From the NCBI GenBank assembly GCA_003224695.1, contig QHZO01000040.1:49027-83852 (forward strand): DNA of 34,826 nt, in the 5' to 3' direction. The first letter of the stretch is position 1. Every line of letters starts with the position of its first letter. The notes below the pieces were generated by a model. That model made no database searches. It saw nothing but the letters and a program-made list of their open reading frames with translations, and had not been told where the DNA came from. This DNA comes from Acidobacteriota bacterium (GTDB lineage: Bacteria > Acidobacteriota > Terriglobia > UBA7540). This document shows, one piece after another, positions 14,541-21,838 of this stretch. The translations under genes were made by a program, and so were the position numbers.

Positions 14541-16204
14541 CCGAGGTTCCCGCGCTTCATTTCTTCGGCAATGTGATCGGCGGCGCGCATGGCGAGCGTC
14601 ATGATGGTCAGCGTGGGATTCTTTTCCGTCGAGTTCACGAACGCGGCCGCGTCCACCACGAATAGGTTCTTGACGTCGTGGCACTGGTTGAATTTGTTCA
14701 ACACGGATTTTTTCGGGTCGTCGCCCATGCGCGCCGTGCCGGCCTCGTGAATGGACCAGCCGGGCGGCAGCGGTTCGGTGCGCTCGCTCATCACTTCGAT
14801 TCCGGCGGCCTTGAACATTTCGCGCTGCGTCTCCACCATGTCCTTCGCCATCGCCAGCTCGTTCGGCCCCCACTCGACGTTGATCTTGAGCACGGAAATG
14901 CCCCAGGCGTCGCGGACCACGGGATCGAGTTCGACGAAGTTTTCCGGCCGCGCCAGTATTTCGCCGAACGATCCGATGCTGACCACCGCGGCGTAATTCT
15001 TTTTCACTTCCTCCTTGAACTTCGCCCCGAAGCCCGGGATTTTGCGGGCAAACCCGGGAAATTCCGAACTTCCGCCGCCGCCCTCGAAGCCGTAGCCGCG
15101 AATGAAATCCCGCTGCTTGTCTTTGAGGTTGCGAAAGCGCGGAATGTAGATGCCCGCGCCGTCGGGCTTGGCGTCGCCGCCGCGGTTGGTGTCGCCGCGC
15201 AATTTCGGGATGACGCCCATAATGTCGCTGGCCATAATTTGCTCGCAGAAATACTTCCCGAGGACGCCGCTCGAGTTGGCGAGCCCGTTCGGGTATTGTT
15301 CGTTTTTCGAGTTGAGCAGGATGCGCGTGGACTCCAGACACCCCGCGCCGAGCACGATGACCTTTCCGTAGGCTTCCTCGGGGACGCGCGTCACCCGGTC
15401 GAGAAACAAAACGCTCTTCGCTTTGCCGTCGCCGCCCATCAAGACTTTCCACGCCACGGCGTTTGGACGGAGCGTCAGGTTGCCGGTCTTTTCGGCAATC
15501 GGGATGAGCACGCCGACGGAGCTGAACGCCGCCGCGACGTTGCAGACGCGCCCGCAGTGGCCGCAATAGTGGCAGGGCGCGCGGCCGTTCACGGGTTCCG
15601 TCGCGGTCGCCGAGCGGCCGTGGATGACGTGCCGGTCAGCAAAATTCTTTTCCACTCCGCCCTTCAACACCCATTCCGGACAAGTCAGCGGGACAGGCTT
15701 CAAGAAAAAGCTGTCCGGATTGTTTTCGAGATGCTCGGCGTGCCCGCAGACACAAACCATCTTCTCGGTGCGCGTGTAATAAGGCTCGACGTCCTCATAG
15801 GTGATGGGCCAGTTTTCACCGAACCCGTCGTGGCGTGCCGCCTGGAAATCGCGCGGGCTGAAACGCAGTGAGACCAGCCCCCAGTGCAGCGTCTTCCCAC
15901 CCACACAACGGGCGCGCACCCAAACGAATTTCTTTCCCGTATAGGGATGTTCGAGTTCGTTGACGAAGTGCGGTTTGTTCCACTCGTTGGCGGTGTAGTT
16001 GTATTTGGCGCGTTCGAGCGGGCGAATGCGGCCGCGAAAAGGTAACTCGTAAGGCTTCTTGTGGTGCTGGAAATCCGTGGCGATGTCGAGGTGCGGGCCG
16101 GCTTCGAGCAGCAGCACCTTGAGCCCTTTGAAGCACAGCTCGGTCGCGGCCATGCCGCCCGCCGCGCCTGAGCCGACCACCACCGCGTCATAGACTTCGG
16201 ACAT
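14537..16204 (-). CDS. GMC family oxidoreductase (FAD-dependent sugar dehydrogenase), first copy
   Basis: The product is 555 aa. The N-terminal FAD-binding Rossmann motif is [21 protein letters not shown] with LLLEAG at about residues 30-37. [12 protein letters not shown] cluster (CX2CX2CX3C) near residue 215 suggests an iron-sulfur centre, as in the catalytic subunits of membrane-linked gluconate and glucose dehydrogenases. The C-terminal GMC signature is [12 protein letters not shown] (about 482-493), then [25 protein letters not shown]. The enzyme should oxidise an alcohol or sugar and pass electrons to a cytochrome. No signal peptide is present, so periplasmic export would need a partner; subunit 3 with its Tat-like signal lies 2.4 kb away with the second GMC gene. 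It is first in a two-gene unit with the ROK protein. Confidence 0.9.
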   Translation of the reverse strand: MSEVYDAVVVGSGAAGGMAATELCFKGLKVLLLEAGPHLDIATDFQHHKKPYELPFRGRIRPLERAKYNYTANEWNKPHFVNELEHPYTGKKFVWVRARCVGGKTLHWGLVSLRFSPRDFQAARHDGFGENWPITYEDVEPYYTRTEKMVCVCGHAEHLENNPDSFFLKPVPLTCPEWVLKGGVEKNFADRHVIHGRSATATEPVNGRAPCHYCGHCGRVCNVAAAFSSVGVLIPIAEKTGNLTLRPNAVAWKVLMGGDGKAKSVLFLDRVTRVPEEAYGKVIVLGAGCLESTRILLNSKNEQYPNGLANSSGVLGKYFCEQIMASDIMGVIPKLRGDTNRGGDAKPDGAGIYIPRFRNLKDKQRDFIRGYGFEGGGGSSEFPGFARKIPGFGAKFKEEVKKNYAAVVSIGSFGEILARPENFVELDPVVRDAWGISVLKINVEWGPNELAMAKDMVETQREMFKAAGIEVMSERTEPLPPGWSIHEAGTARMGDDPKKSVLNKFNQCHDVKNLFVVDAAAFVNSTEKNPTLTIMTLAMRAADHIAEEMKRGNLG

Positions 16205-16290
16205 GGTGAAGCCTCCGCACTCGGGATTAAAGGGAGAGAGTTTAACGCGGAATCGGGAAGAAGAAAACGTCCGTTGTCTGCGGAAAGGTC

Positions 16291-16393
16291 GAAAGTTAAA
16301 AGTCTAAACTCGAAAGTCTTCGCTCTCAACCTTTGACTCTCGACTTTCGACTGTTCTTTCCGCGTCAGACCACGGACAACCGACCACGGACGC
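16291..16393. repeat. Heptamer-phased repeats between the GMC and CYTH genes
   Basis: A run of 7-base units at 16291-16353 begins GAAAGTT, AAAAGTC, TAAACTC, GAAAGTC and continues in degenerate inverted form (TTGACTC, TCGACTT, TCGACTG). A second run of four units with CGGACAA/CGGACGC lies at 16366-16393. It is non-coding. Confidence 0.7.
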
Positions 16394-16408
16394 CTTTTTG
16401 CCTTTGTT

Positions 16409-16945
16409 TCACGGAGGCGTTTTTCTGAGAATTAAGTCGGAATAAGACTCCGGAACAATCTCTGAGTCGGCAATCCCAAATCGCCGCTGAAATTCCAAGG
16501 CCTGCCGTCGGAGCGCTCTGGCCTTCAACTTTTGACTTTCGACTTTGGACTTCTTCATCGCCTCAACCTCCACGAACCGTCCGAGGCCGTGCACGCGGTC
16601 GAGATGGATTTTGACGTTCTTCCAAAAATAAATTTCACGCCGCTTCTCGACCACCGCCAGGACTCCGAAAACCGCGCCGAGGATTTTGCGCATCGAGTTT
16701 CCGGGCGCGAGCTTTACGAGAAGGACTTGTGAGCTCCGCGCGCGGCGCTCGTTCGTGCGTCGATAGAAGATCAGCGCGTTCTCGATTTTCCCTTCGCGCA
16801 CTTTCAGGCGGCCCCGCGGCACGCGGAAGTAGGTGTCCACCTGGCGGTCCAGGCCCGCGAACCGCGCGCGAAGTTTCCTGAGTTCCGCCCGGACACGCCT
16901 TTCGCTTTTCAGCCGGGCTTTAAATTCGTAGTTGAGGATTCGCAC
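16409..16945 (-). CDS. CYTH-domain protein (class IV adenylate cyclase/thiamine triphosphatase fold)
   Basis: A 178-aa protein with a GTG start (16945). It opens with NYEFKARL, the family's N-terminal E-x-K-type metal motif, then a QVDTYFRVPRGRLKVREGKIENALIFYRR stretch of alternating charged residues typical of the CYTH tunnel. KRREIYFWKNVKIHLDRVHGLGRFVEVEA is the last strand pair. Proteins of this fold bind triphosphates with metal ions and may be adenylate cyclases or triphosphatases; the sequence does not decide. After FVEVEA, where relatives have a short helix, there is an extra ~17-residue KKSKVESQKLKARALRRQ segment encoded by four heptamer units (16524-16551). It looks like an inserted repeat that is tolerated in frame. 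Confidence 0.75.
   Translation of the reverse strand: MRILNYEFKARLKSERRVRAELRKLRARFAGLDRQVDTYFRVPRGRLKVREGKIENALIFYRRTNERRARSSQVLLVKLAPGNSMRKILGAVFGVLAVVEKRREIYFWKNVKIHLDRVHGLGRFVEVEAMKKSKVESQKLKARALRRQALEFQRRFGIADSEIVPESYSDLILRKTPP
16524..16551. repeat. Heptamer repeat, four units, inside the CYTH gene
   Basis: TTCAACT, TTTGACT, TTCGACT, TTGGACT. The units encode the KSKVESQKLK stretch of the CYTH protein. Confidence 0.85.
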
Positions 16946-17017
16946 GCTTGACTGTTCGCCCGAGGGGCCGGTTTGAAATCCGCCCCGAGAGCCCTTTGTA
17001 AGCTAGAATTCCCGCCG

Positions 17018-17743
17018 ATGAAAGCGGTATTGCGCACGCGCTGGGACCTTGCGCCCCGCGCGGCGATGCGGTTGCAGGAGCGGCTGCGCGAGCGGGTTAT
17101 CCTTGAAGACCGGCACGGAGAAATCCGCTTCGTCGCGGGCGCGGACCTGGCATTTGAACCGGAGACGAACGAGGCAGTGGCTGGCGTGATTGTCTTCAGC
17201 TTCCCCGAGATGAAAGAAGTCGAACGCCGGCACGCTTGGCGGAAGCTCCGCTTTCCCTACGTTCCGGGTCTGCTTTCATTTCGCGAGACTCCGGTGCTGA
17301 TGGCGGCTTTTCGAAAACTTCGCACGGAGCCCGACCTGATATTGATTGACGGCCACGGCCTCGCGCATCCGCGCCGGTTCGGCATCGCCTGCCACGTTGG
17401 GGTGATTTTCGATAAGCCCACGATCGGCTGCGCCAAATCGTTGCTGGTCGGCGAGCACCGCGCGCTCGGCCTGAAGAAGGGTTCGACGGCGCCGCTGATG
17501 CACCACGGCGAGCGCGTCGGTGTGGCGCTCCGCACGCGCGACGGCGTGAAGCCGATTTATGTTACGCAGGGGCACCGGGTGTCGCTTGCCAGGGCCGTGC
17601 GCATTGTCGGCCAGTCGCTCGACGGCTTCCGCATCCCCAAGCCCACGCGCGAAGCCGACCACTACGTTCGTGAGCTCCGCCGCCGCGACACCGATGTTAT
17701 AATCCAGCGCCCCTTAAGCGTTTGGGAGGGAAGAAAATTATGA
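17018..17743 (+). CDS. nfi: Endonuclease V (deoxyinosine repair)
   Basis: The product is 241 aa from the ATG at 17018. The ATG at 16973 adds 15 residues that do not fit the family. Catalytic residues are clear: Asp43 in AGADLAF, Glu90 in PYVPGLLSFRE, and Asp111 in DGHGLAHPRRFG, corresponding to Asp35, Glu89 and Asp110 of the E. coli enzyme. GCAKS (about 136-140) matches the conserved wedge region. Endonuclease V cuts the second phosphodiester bond 3' of deoxyinosine and starts alternative excision repair of deaminated adenine. A DinB-like gene follows 10 bases downstream on the same strand, so they are probably cotranscribed. Confidence 0.93.
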   Translation: MKAVLRTRWDLAPRAAMRLQERLRERVILEDRHGEIRFVAGADLAFEPETNEAVAGVIVFSFPEMKEVERRHAWRKLRFPYVPGLLSFRETPVLMAAFRKLRTEPDLILIDGHGLAHPRRFGIACHVGVIFDKPTIGCAKSLLVGEHRALGLKKGSTAPLMHHGERVGVALRTRDGVKPIYVTQGHRVSLARAVRIVGQSLDGFRIPKPTREADHYVRELRRRDTDVIIQRPLSVWEGRKL

Positions 17744-17753
17744 AGGAGGCTGT

Positions 17754-18239
17754 ATGAGCAATCGGGAATTCTTCATCAAGCGGTGGGAGGCGGAAGGTCC
17801 GCCGACGTTGCGCGTGCTGAAAGCGCTGCCGGCGGATAAACTCGATTACCGCCCGCATCCAAAGTCCATGTCGGCGGGCGAGCTTGCGGCGCTCCTTGCC
17901 GACGAGGCCACAAGCCTCATCGAGCTCTGCGACAAAGGCAGCATCACCTGGGGCGGGCCGCCAAAAAACAAAAAGCTCGGCGAGTTGGTGAGCGAGTTCG
18001 AGCACGCTTCCAAAACTGTTTCTGAAAAACTCCGCAAGTTCAGCGATGCGGCGTGGGATAAAAAGGCGCCGTTTTACGTGGAGGGCAAGGACGCTATCGG
18101 CGAAACCGCCGGAGGCCTGTGCTGGCTGTGGCTATTCGATTCCATCCATCACCGCGGCCAACTCAGCACGCACATCCGGCCCATGGGGGGGAAAGTGCCT
18201 TCCATTTATGGGCCCTCAGGGGATGATCCGGGAACATAG
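17754..18239 (+). CDS. DinB/YfiT-family protein
   Basis: A 161-residue four-helix protein with a good ribosome site (AAGGAGG, 5 bases from the ATG). The pattern DYRPHPKSMSAGELAALLADE and the C-terminal FDSIHHRGQLSTHIRPMGGKVPSIYGPSGDDP are typical of the DinB superfamily. Family members usually bind one metal through three histidines. The two C-terminal ligands are visible in IHHRGQ, but the first-helix histidine seems replaced by Ala in LAALLADE, so metal binding may be altered. Many such proteins are small-molecule thiol or detoxification enzymes; the specific job here is unknown. It is cotranscribed with endonuclease V and convergent with the dehydrogenase subunit gene. Confidence 0.82.
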   Translation: MSNREFFIKRWEAEGPPTLRVLKALPADKLDYRPHPKSMSAGELAALLADEATSLIELCDKGSITWGGPPKNKKLGELVSEFEHASKTVSEKLRKFSDAAWDKKAPFYVEGKDAIGETAGGLCWLWLFDSIHHRGQLSTHIRPMGGKVPSIYGPSGDDPGT

Positions 18240-18255
18240 CCGTAATCCGCCGGCT

Positions 18256-18302
18256 GTAGGGGCGGACGGCGTCCGCCCAGGGCGCATGCCATGCGCCCCT
18301 AC
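18256..18302. repeat. TAGGGGCG-type palindrome between convergent genes
   Basis: Arms GTAGGGGCG (18256-18264) and CGCCCCTAC (18294-18302), with inner stems GGACGGCGTCC and GGCGCATGCC. The right arm supplies the TAG stop codon of the minus-strand subunit 3 gene (18299-18301). It could also terminate transcription from both sides. Confidence 0.85.
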
Positions 18303-18928
18303 GCCGGACGGCTCTTCTCTTCGTTCTGGCGAATCTTCTCCAGGACTTCGGCTGGGCAGCCGGGCCACTCCGCGAGCATTTGGTTGCCGAGGTAGGGCAA
18401 ATCGGCGACACCCATCTTGCTCGAAAAAAATCCCGAAACCACCAGGTTGCGCAGGTGGTTGAAGAAAGTGACGCCGGCCGCGTCTTCGGGCGCGGCGGTT
18501 TTTGGATAGGCGACGCGGTCGAGCATCTGCTTCTGCTGGTCCGCGGAGCAATCCACGAAATCGCGGCTCCAGGCCCGCTGGCACTCGAGATCCAGCCATA
18601 TCAGGCCGCCGCGAATGGCGGGTAGCGACTGCGGGTTGAATGCCAGCCAGTCGTCCATGAACTCCGGCACGCTGGCTTCGGTGGCGCTGCCGCTGCGCTC
18701 GTCACGCGGAATGATGGTATCGGAGAGCACGCGGACGGTCTTCCATTCGTGCTCGTCAAAGGTCTGCCGCTTGGTTTCGCCCGCCTTCTCGCCCGCCGGC
18801 GGCCGCACTTGGCGCTTCGCTTCCTGCGCTTCGGCCCGTCCGCTATTCGGCACGAGCGCCGCCGGCACGGTGGAGATGACTTTCAGAAGATCGCGGCGGT
18901 TTAATCCGGTTTCACGGTCTTTGTCCAT
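18299..18928 (-). CDS. Gluconate 2-dehydrogenase subunit 3 family protein (GMC small subunit)
   Basis: The product is 209 aa from the ATG at 18928, which has GGAGG five bases upstream. The longer frame to 18985 enters a heptamer repeat and is rejected. A twin-arginine-like signal (NRRDLLKVISTVPAALVP) is followed by an Ala/Lys/Gln-rich linker. The domain then has the family pattern VLSDTIIPRDERSGSATEASVPEFMDDWL, later LRNLVVSGFFSSKMGVADLPYLGN and a short tail. In known complexes subunit 3 escorts the signal-less FAD subunit through the Tat system and stabilises it. Here it lies downstream of the second GMC gene with the four-helix-bundle gene between them. Its stop codon lies in a palindromic element. 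Confidence 0.85.
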   Translation of the reverse strand: MDKDRETGLNRRDLLKVISTVPAALVPNSGRAEAQEAKRQVRPPAGEKAGETKRQTFDEHEWKTVRVLSDTIIPRDERSGSATEASVPEFMDDWLAFNPQSLPAIRGGLIWLDLECQRAWSRDFVDCSADQQKQMLDRVAYPKTAAPEDAAGVTFFNHLRNLVVSGFFSSKMGVADLPYLGNQMLAEWPGCPAEVLEKIRQNEEKSRPA

Positions 18929-18943
18929 AAGTCCTCCCTCGAG

Positions 18944-18971
18944 GCATGTGGTATGTGGCATATGGCATGTG
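18944..18971. repeat. Heptamer repeat, left border of the four-helix-bundle gene
   Basis: Four units: GCATGTG, GTATGTG, GCATATG, GCATGTG. A matching inverted copy lies at 19366-19393 on the other side of the gene. Confidence 0.85.
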
Positions 18972-18986
18972 GCGAGGCGCCTCAAA

Positions 18987-19340
18987 CTAGCTGGGCACGG
19001 ACCGGATGAGTCCGGTCAACATGCGGCCCACGCGCTCGATGCAATCGGGCAACGATTCAGCGCGCAATTGGAATCCCAAGTCGCGGCAAAGAATCAAGTA
19101 GTACCTCAGATCTTCGAGCGAGCTTTGAGCTATGTTGTAAAAATGCTTTTTGTCCGCCCCGCCTCTCCGCTTGAATCCTTCAGCAATGTTGCCCGGCACT
19201 GAAACGGCAGCCCTACGCATTTGCGAAACAAGTCCGAACTTCTCCTCCGAGGGCAATTTCGATGTGACCTTGTAAATTTCCAGAACTACTTGGTGCGCCT
19301 CGCGCCAGACTTCCAGTTGCTCAAACCGTTCGATGCTCAT
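18987..19340 (-). CDS. Four-helix-bundle protein (23S rRNA intervening-sequence protein family)
   Basis: The product is 117 aa from the ATG at 19340 (MSIERFEQLEVW). The start at 19382 lies in the repeat and is rejected. The pattern FEQLEVWREAHQVVLEIYKVTSKLPSEEKFGLVSQMRRAAVSVPGNIAEGFKRR, then FYNIAQSSLEDLRYYLILCRDLGF, is diagnostic of the S23/IVP family, first found in intervening sequences of 23S rRNA and also related to the avd proteins of diversity-generating retroelements. Its biochemical role is unclear; it probably binds nucleic acid. There is no rRNA or reverse transcriptase in the window. It sits between two genes of a dehydrogenase operon and is bounded by inverted heptamer repeats, so it may have been inserted as a small mobile cassette. 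Confidence 0.88.
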   Translation of the reverse strand: MSIERFEQLEVWREAHQVVLEIYKVTSKLPSEEKFGLVSQMRRAAVSVPGNIAEGFKRRGGADKKHFYNIAQSSLEDLRYYLILCRDLGFQLRAESLPDCIERVGRMLTGLIRSVPS

Positions 19341-19365
19341 TGCGAAAAAGCTCTTGTGCGACCCC

Positions 19366-19393
19366 CATATGCCACATTCCACATACCATCTGC
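19366..19393. repeat. Heptamer repeat, right border of the four-helix-bundle gene
   Basis: Units CATATGC, CACATTC, CACATAC, CATCTGC. The reverse complement resembles 18944-18971, so the two runs are inverted with respect to each other around the gene. Confidence 0.8.
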
Positions 19394-19403
19394 CGCCTAC
19401 CGA

Positions 19404-21062
19404 CTACACATTTCCCTTCTTCACCTGCTCCGCAATATAAGCCGACGTTCGCCAGGCGAGCGCCATAATGGAAAGCGTCGGGTTCTTGTCGGCGTTGGAG
19501 ACAAACGGCCCGCCGTCGGTGACGAACAGGTTTTTCGAGTCCCAGGCCTGGCAGTTCGAATCGAGCACGGAGGTCCGCCGGTCGTCGCCCATGCGCGTGG
19601 TGCCCACCTCGTGGATGATTTCTCCGCCTTTGGAGATTCCCCAGTTGTCGTCCGCGCTGAAATGCGAGAGCACTTCGCCGCCTGCGGTCAGGATGATTTC
19701 CTCGAAGATTTCGCGGGAGTGCTTCGCCATCAGGATTTCGTCTTGTGAAAACTTAAAATGAAATTTCAGGACGGGAATGCCCCAGGTGTCCACGACGTTC
19801 GGATCGATTTCGCAGTAGCTGTCTTCGTTCGGAATCATTTCGCCGCGGCAGGAGAAGCCGACGAAGGCGCCGTGAAGCTTGCGCACGCCGCGCTTGAGCT
19901 CCACGCCGTAGCCGCCGCCTAAGAAGCGCTCCGTGCCGTAGCCCGAGTACGGCCCGGGCATGTCGCGTCCGCCGCCGAACTCAATGTGGTAGCCGCGCGC
20001 GAAAGGCAACTCGCGGCGCAACTGCTTCTGGTAATTCCACCACGGCATGTAGAGGTGCATCCCGCCCACGCCGTCGCAGTTGTGCGCGGGCAGGTCCATC
20101 AACATGGGCAGAAATCCGTCGCTGCCGTCCGCGCCGACGGTGTCCATCAAGTATTTGCCGACCAAGCCCGAGGAATTCGCCAGGCCGTTCGGGTGCCGCG
20201 GGCTCTTGGAATTGAGCAGCAGCCGCGCGGACTCACAGGCGCTCGCCGCCAGCACCACCACCTTGCCGCGCACCTGGACTTCCTTGCGCGTTTTCTTGTC
20301 AATGTAGGAGACGCCGGTGGCGCGGCCCTCGCGGTCCACCAGCACCTCGCGCGCCATGGCGCCCGTGCGGATTTCGAGGTTTCCAGTCTTGAGCGCCGGC
20401 GGCAGCAAAACCGTGGGCGAAGAAAAATTCGATCCGGTGGCGCAACTGCGCCCGCACTGCCCGCAGTAGTGGCACGCCGGGCGGCCGTTCAACGGCTGGG
20501 TGATGATCGAAAGCCGCGCCGGAACGCACGGGATGGCGAGCTTTTGACAGGCCTTCTGGATCACCAGCTCGTAGCAGCGCGGCTTCGGCGCGGGCTGGAA
20601 CTTTCCGTCGGGAGTGTTCTCGAGCCCTTCGGCCGAACCGAAAACGCCGATCAGCTCTTCGGTCTTGTCGTAGTAGGGCGCGAGGTCTTCGTAGGTGATG
20701 GGCCAATCGAAGCCCTTGCCGTCGCGGCGGTAGGGTTTGAAATCGTACGGCCCCATGCGCAGCGAAATGCGGCCCCAGTGGTTCGTCCGCCCGCCAAGCA
20801 TCCGCGAGCGGAACCAGCGGAATTCCTGGCCGGGCGCGCTCAAATACGGCTCGCCCTCCACCTGCCAGCCGCCCACCGCCGCGGCGAAATAACCGAAGGC
20901 GATCATTTTCGATTGCTTGGCGGTGTCGTACCAGTCGCCCGCTTCGAGCATCAGGCATTTCGCCCCAGCCGCCGTCAGCACATAAGCCGCCATGCCGCCG
21001 CCGGCGCCCGAGCCCACAATCACTGCGTCGTAAATTTCGGGAGAAGGAATCACTTCAGGCAT
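19404..21062 (-). CDS. GMC family oxidoreductase, second copy (gluconate 2-dehydrogenase-like FAD subunit)
   Basis: The product is 552 aa. An FAD-binding motif AVIVGSGAGGGMAAYVLTAAG begins near residue 13, with LMLEAGDWY. A CHYCGQCGRSC cluster (CX2CX2CX3C) lies near residue 200, suggesting an iron-sulfur centre. The family C-terminus is IHEVGTTRMGDDRRTSVLD, then NLFVTDGGPFVSNADKNPTLSIMALAWRTS. It is related to the GMC protein at 14537-16204 but clearly diverged. It would oxidise a sugar or sugar acid in the periplasm, exported with subunit 3 (18299-18928), which is encoded downstream in the same direction. The electron acceptor is not encoded nearby; the multihaem cytochrome at 3525-4928 is too far to assume a link. 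Confidence 0.9.
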   Translation of the reverse strand: MPEVIPSPEIYDAVIVGSGAGGGMAAYVLTAAGAKCLMLEAGDWYDTAKQSKMIAFGYFAAAVGGWQVEGEPYLSAPGQEFRWFRSRMLGGRTNHWGRISLRMGPYDFKPYRRDGKGFDWPITYEDLAPYYDKTEELIGVFGSAEGLENTPDGKFQPAPKPRCYELVIQKACQKLAIPCVPARLSIITQPLNGRPACHYCGQCGRSCATGSNFSSPTVLLPPALKTGNLEIRTGAMAREVLVDREGRATGVSYIDKKTRKEVQVRGKVVVLAASACESARLLLNSKSPRHPNGLANSSGLVGKYLMDTVGADGSDGFLPMLMDLPAHNCDGVGGMHLYMPWWNYQKQLRRELPFARGYHIEFGGGRDMPGPYSGYGTERFLGGGYGVELKRGVRKLHGAFVGFSCRGEMIPNEDSYCEIDPNVVDTWGIPVLKFHFKFSQDEILMAKHSREIFEEIILTAGGEVLSHFSADDNWGISKGGEIIHEVGTTRMGDDRRTSVLDSNCQAWDSKNLFVTDGGPFVSNADKNPTLSIMALAWRTSAYIAEQVKKGNV

Positions 21063-21407
21063 GAGTGGACCCCCGGATGGAGTTTCAGTTCAAGCGCCGC
21101 AGTCTAGCACAAAACGCCATGGGCGGTGCCAGCGCTGTTGGTACGGGTGCTGGTGTCATTTGCCGGACATCGGCGCAGCAACGCGCCGTCATTCCCGCGA
21201 AAGCGGGAATCCAGCTTGCCCGCAACGCGCTCCCAAAGGCTTGCCAGGTGGATTCCCGCTTTCGCGGGAATGACCGCGGGAAGTTGGCAGGCCAGCGATC
21301 TTTGGGAATGACGACGGGAAGGTTATGGGATAACAATCCTCAAATTGGTCCAGCACGATCGGCTGTGGTCCGTTGACCGCCCTTTGGCCGCAGCGTAAGA
21401 TCCCCGC
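21063..21407. other. Divergent intergenic region with a long palindrome
   Basis: No gene is visible. The region holds one long inverted repeat (21188-21274) and a partial third copy of the motif (GGGAATGAC near 21303). Promoters for the second GMC gene (minus) and the small gene at 21408 (plus) should be here, but none stands out. Confidence 0.55.
21188..21274. repeat. Long palindromic element, CGCGAAAGCGGGAAT type
   Basis: Two perfect 26-base arms (21188-21213 and 21249-21274) are inverted around a 35-base centre. Each arm contains its own small stem (TTCCCGC..GCGGGAA). This is a repeat type widely dispersed in unrelated bacteria, apparently non-coding. Confidence 0.9.
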
Positions 21408-21725
21408 ATGACGCTCGGCGAGGCACTGGTTGAGGTCTGGCGGCAAGCGCTTGAAAACGGCAAAGATACGGTTGAGCTGGATGGCGAGCGTTTTCGCGTG
21501 AACACGACCCGCGGCAAGGGCCTGAGGATTGTGAGCTTCAAGGTGGGCTCGCACGGCTTCGACGGGATCGAGCAGAACCCGCAAACAAGCTCCCGCTGGG
21601 CGGAGCTCGCGCGCGAAGGCAAACGCATTATGCAATTCAGCGTCAGCCGGCGCTACGTCGCGAATGTCTGCGAAGGGAAGCTCTTGCGCTATCCCGCCTG
21701 GAAGTCGCTAGGTCTGCCGGAGTAG
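21408..21725 (+). CDS. Small protein of unknown function
   Basis: A 105-residue protein I do not recognise. It opens MTLGEALVEVWRQALENGKDTVELDGERFRV, an amphipathic helix then a beta hairpin, continues with a K/R-rich loop (TTRGKGLRIVSFKV), and ends with EGKRIMQFSVSRRYVANVCEGKLLRYPAWKSLGLPE. It has no membrane segment and no cysteine motif (one Cys). The ribosome site is weak. The TAG stop is the first part of a TAGGGGCGC palindromic element, so the C-terminus may have been set by that repeat. Codon use matches neighbours, supporting a real gene, but there is no operon partner to hint at function. Confidence 0.6.
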   Translation: MTLGEALVEVWRQALENGKDTVELDGERFRVNTTRGKGLRIVSFKVGSHGFDGIEQNPQTSSRWAELAREGKRIMQFSVSRRYVANVCEGKLLRYPAWKSLGLPE

Positions 21726-21731
21726 GGGCGC
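21723..21731 (+). repeat. TAGGGGCGC half-element at the stop codon of the small gene
   Basis: The stop TAG is immediately followed by GGGCGC, as at 18299-18301 on the minus strand and at 4961. Only one arm is seen here; no second arm was found. Confidence 0.6.
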
Positions 21732-21751
21732 AATCCCACAGCTGACGGACA

Positions 21752-21774
21752 CCCTCTCCCCGAGGGGGAGAGGG
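21752..21774. terminator. Hairpin between convergent genes, possible bidirectional terminator
   Basis: CCCTCTCCC and GGGAGAGGG form a perfect 9-bp stem with a 5-base loop, between the ends of the small gene (plus) and the GIDE-domain gene (minus). There is no T tract, so it is not a classical intrinsic terminator. The CCCTCTCCCC/GGGGAGAGGG type is also a common dispersed repeat. Confidence 0.5.
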
Positions 21775-21838
21775 CCGGGGTGAGGAGAGAGAGGCCTGAC
21801 GGCACGGATGAATCTGCGCCCTGGCCCGAGCCTCGACT

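Noticed and set aside
14541-15566. Upstream half of a long minus-strand open frame running on from the ROK gene
   Set aside because: It is another frame of the GMC gene (Arg-rich, no family pattern). The ROK protein starts at the ATG at 14540.
16291-19393. Heptamer runs considered as CRISPR arrays
   Set aside because: Units are only seven bases, contiguous and without spacers, and no cas gene is present.
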